Below are positions 5,935 to 6,391 of a stretch of DNA of 6,391 nucleotides, piece by piece. This DNA is from an uncultured Prosthecobacter sp. GTDB taxonomy: Bacteria; Verrucomicrobiota; Verrucomicrobiia; Verrucomicrobiales; Verrucomicrobiaceae. The translations under genes were made by a program, and so were the position numbers. The first letter of the stretch is position 1. Every line of letters starts with the position of its first letter. The notes under the pieces were generated by a model that was not told where the DNA came from, made no database searches, and was given only the letters and a program-made list of their open reading frames with translations. The stretch covers positions 1 to 6,391 of the forward strand of contig CANNUR010000175.1 in the NCBI GenBank assembly GCA_947523045.1. The letters are read 5' to 3'.

Positions 5935-6294
5935 TCAGTTTTTGCCGTAGTACTTGGCGCGATAACCATCCAGAATCGCCGTCTTGCGCTCCAGATTGGC
6001 CTGTTCCGCCACCAGTTCCGCCTTGAGCGATTCGATGTCGGCCCTGTTCGATTCGATCTGTTTGCGCAGCTGGGCCGGATCCGTTTGCCGGGAACCGACT
6101 GCGGTCACCTGCTTCTGCACCTGATGAAACTCCGCCTGAACCAGCGCGGACCGTTGCTGCTTTTCCTCAATCTGCAGTCGCAGGGAGTCGAGCTCGTTTT
6201 TCAGTTGGTTTTTTTGCTCACAGCCGCAAAACGCCCATGGCAGAACCGCCAGCAGCATGACGGCAAAATTTGAATTTTTGCACAGTTTTTTCAT
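5935..6294 (-). CDS. Small coiled-coil lipoprotein, first gene of operon
   Basis: The 119-residue product starts M-K-K-L-C-K, followed by a hydrophobic core (about 10-23) and F-C-G-C, a lipobox-like site with C25 as the probable lipidated residue. C23 just before it is unusual. E26 at +2 argues against inner-membrane retention under the E. coli rule. The mature 95 residues are predicted to be mostly helical: a first Leu/Glu/Gln-rich stretch (about 30-64), a break near G67-S-R-Q-T-D-P, and a second helix (about 74-110) ending in Y-R-A-K-Y-Y-G-K-N. The ATG at 6294 is preferred over a later Met13, because the early Lys residues make a proper n-region. A GGA six bases upstream is at best a weak ribosome binding site. 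It is the first gene of the four-gene operon and the counterpart of the lipoprotein at 5007-5399. No known lipoprotein family (Lpp, Pal, Slp) is recognised. Confidence 0.85.
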   Translation of the reverse strand: MKKLCKNSNFAVMLLAVLPWAFCGCEQKNQLKNELDSLRLQIEEKQQRSALVQAEFHQVQKQVTAVGSRQTDPAQLRKQIESNRADIESLKAELVAEQANLERKTAILDGYRAKYYGKN

Positions 6295-6391
6295 GGGAAA
6301 TCCAATTCCAAGACCACAGGCATCCCACAGCCCCTGAAAAAAGGGGGGCTGATCGGCTGTTCTGCGAGGGAGTGGCTTTGCTGAAGTGCGG
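6295..6391 (-). promoter_or_regulatory. Upstream region of the minus-strand operon, with a hairpin
   Basis: These 97 bases precede the first operon gene and reach the window edge with no gene in them. They contain a perfect seven-pair inverted repeat (6328-6334 CAGCCCC with 6345-6351 GGGGCTG) enclosing an A-rich ten-base loop. An imperfect palindrome centred on GATC (6348-6357) overlaps its right arm. The operon promoter should lie here or just beyond the edge, but I see no convincing -35/-10 pair. The hairpin could be a leader structure or an operator. Confidence 0.35.

Larger units (their letters stand above)
4114..6294 (-). other. Four-gene operon built from a duplicated lipoprotein/membrane-protein pair
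   Basis: Read leftward, the order is lipoprotein, membrane coiled-coil protein, lipoprotein, membrane coiled-coil protein, with gaps of 14, -4 and -4 bases. Unit one is 6294 to 5396 and unit two is 5399 to 4114. The membrane proteins align without gaps over about 163 residues, and the lipoproteins match in plan and mature length. The simplest reading is an old tandem duplication followed by divergence and a C-terminal extension in unit two. The tight spacing predicts one transcript. Confidence 0.75.

Overview
The window is a high-GC bacterial segment with seven protein-coding genes and no RNA gene, insertion sequence or CRISPR array that I can support. The protein style suggests the Planctomycetota/Verrucomicrobiota group, most likely Verrucomicrobiota. 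Pointers are a CehA/McbA-type PHP hydrolase, a class III aminotransferase with a long N-terminal lead, a GYF_2 membrane protein, and small envelope coiled-coil proteins carrying a compact 'DSVGM...LVL...H...G...LP...GY' module. The absence of clear Shine-Dalgarno sequences before most genes also fits. This assignment is inference from style, not from a marker gene.

Region 1 (1-3376, + strand, very GC-rich). The 3' part of a PHP-domain metallohydrolase of the CehA/McbA type runs in from the left edge and ends at 1842. After 98 bases comes a complete class III PLP-dependent aminotransferase (1941-3317), closed by a strong intrinsic terminator (3333-3376). The two may be co-transcribed. The aminotransferase keeps all PLP-binding residues but has Val and Lys where GABA and ornithine aminotransferases have their Glu/Arg dual-substrate gate, so its substrate should not be assumed from the family name.

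Region 2 (3377-4113). A small protein (3438-3872) joins an N-terminal GYF_2 domain, one or two membrane segments and a C-terminal four-cysteine zinc-ribbon-like tail. A 241-base convergent spacer follows, holding hairpins, an unconvincing 44-codon open frame and a +-strand terminator that touches the end of the opposing operon.

Region 3 (4114-6294, - strand, less GC-biased codon use). A compact four-gene operon reads leftward: lipoprotein, membrane-anchored coiled-coil protein, lipoprotein, membrane-anchored coiled-coil protein. It looks like an ancient tandem duplication of a two-gene unit. The two membrane proteins are co-linear without gaps from the first residue to about residue 163, and the two lipoproteins both have 95-residue mature forms after the lipobox cysteine. 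Genes two/three and three/four are joined by ATGA stop/start overlaps. I infer that each lipoprotein partners with the membrane protein encoded next to it in the periplasm. I know of no characterised system with this layout, which makes it the best candidate here for something undescribed. The last 97 bases (6295-6391) are its upstream region.
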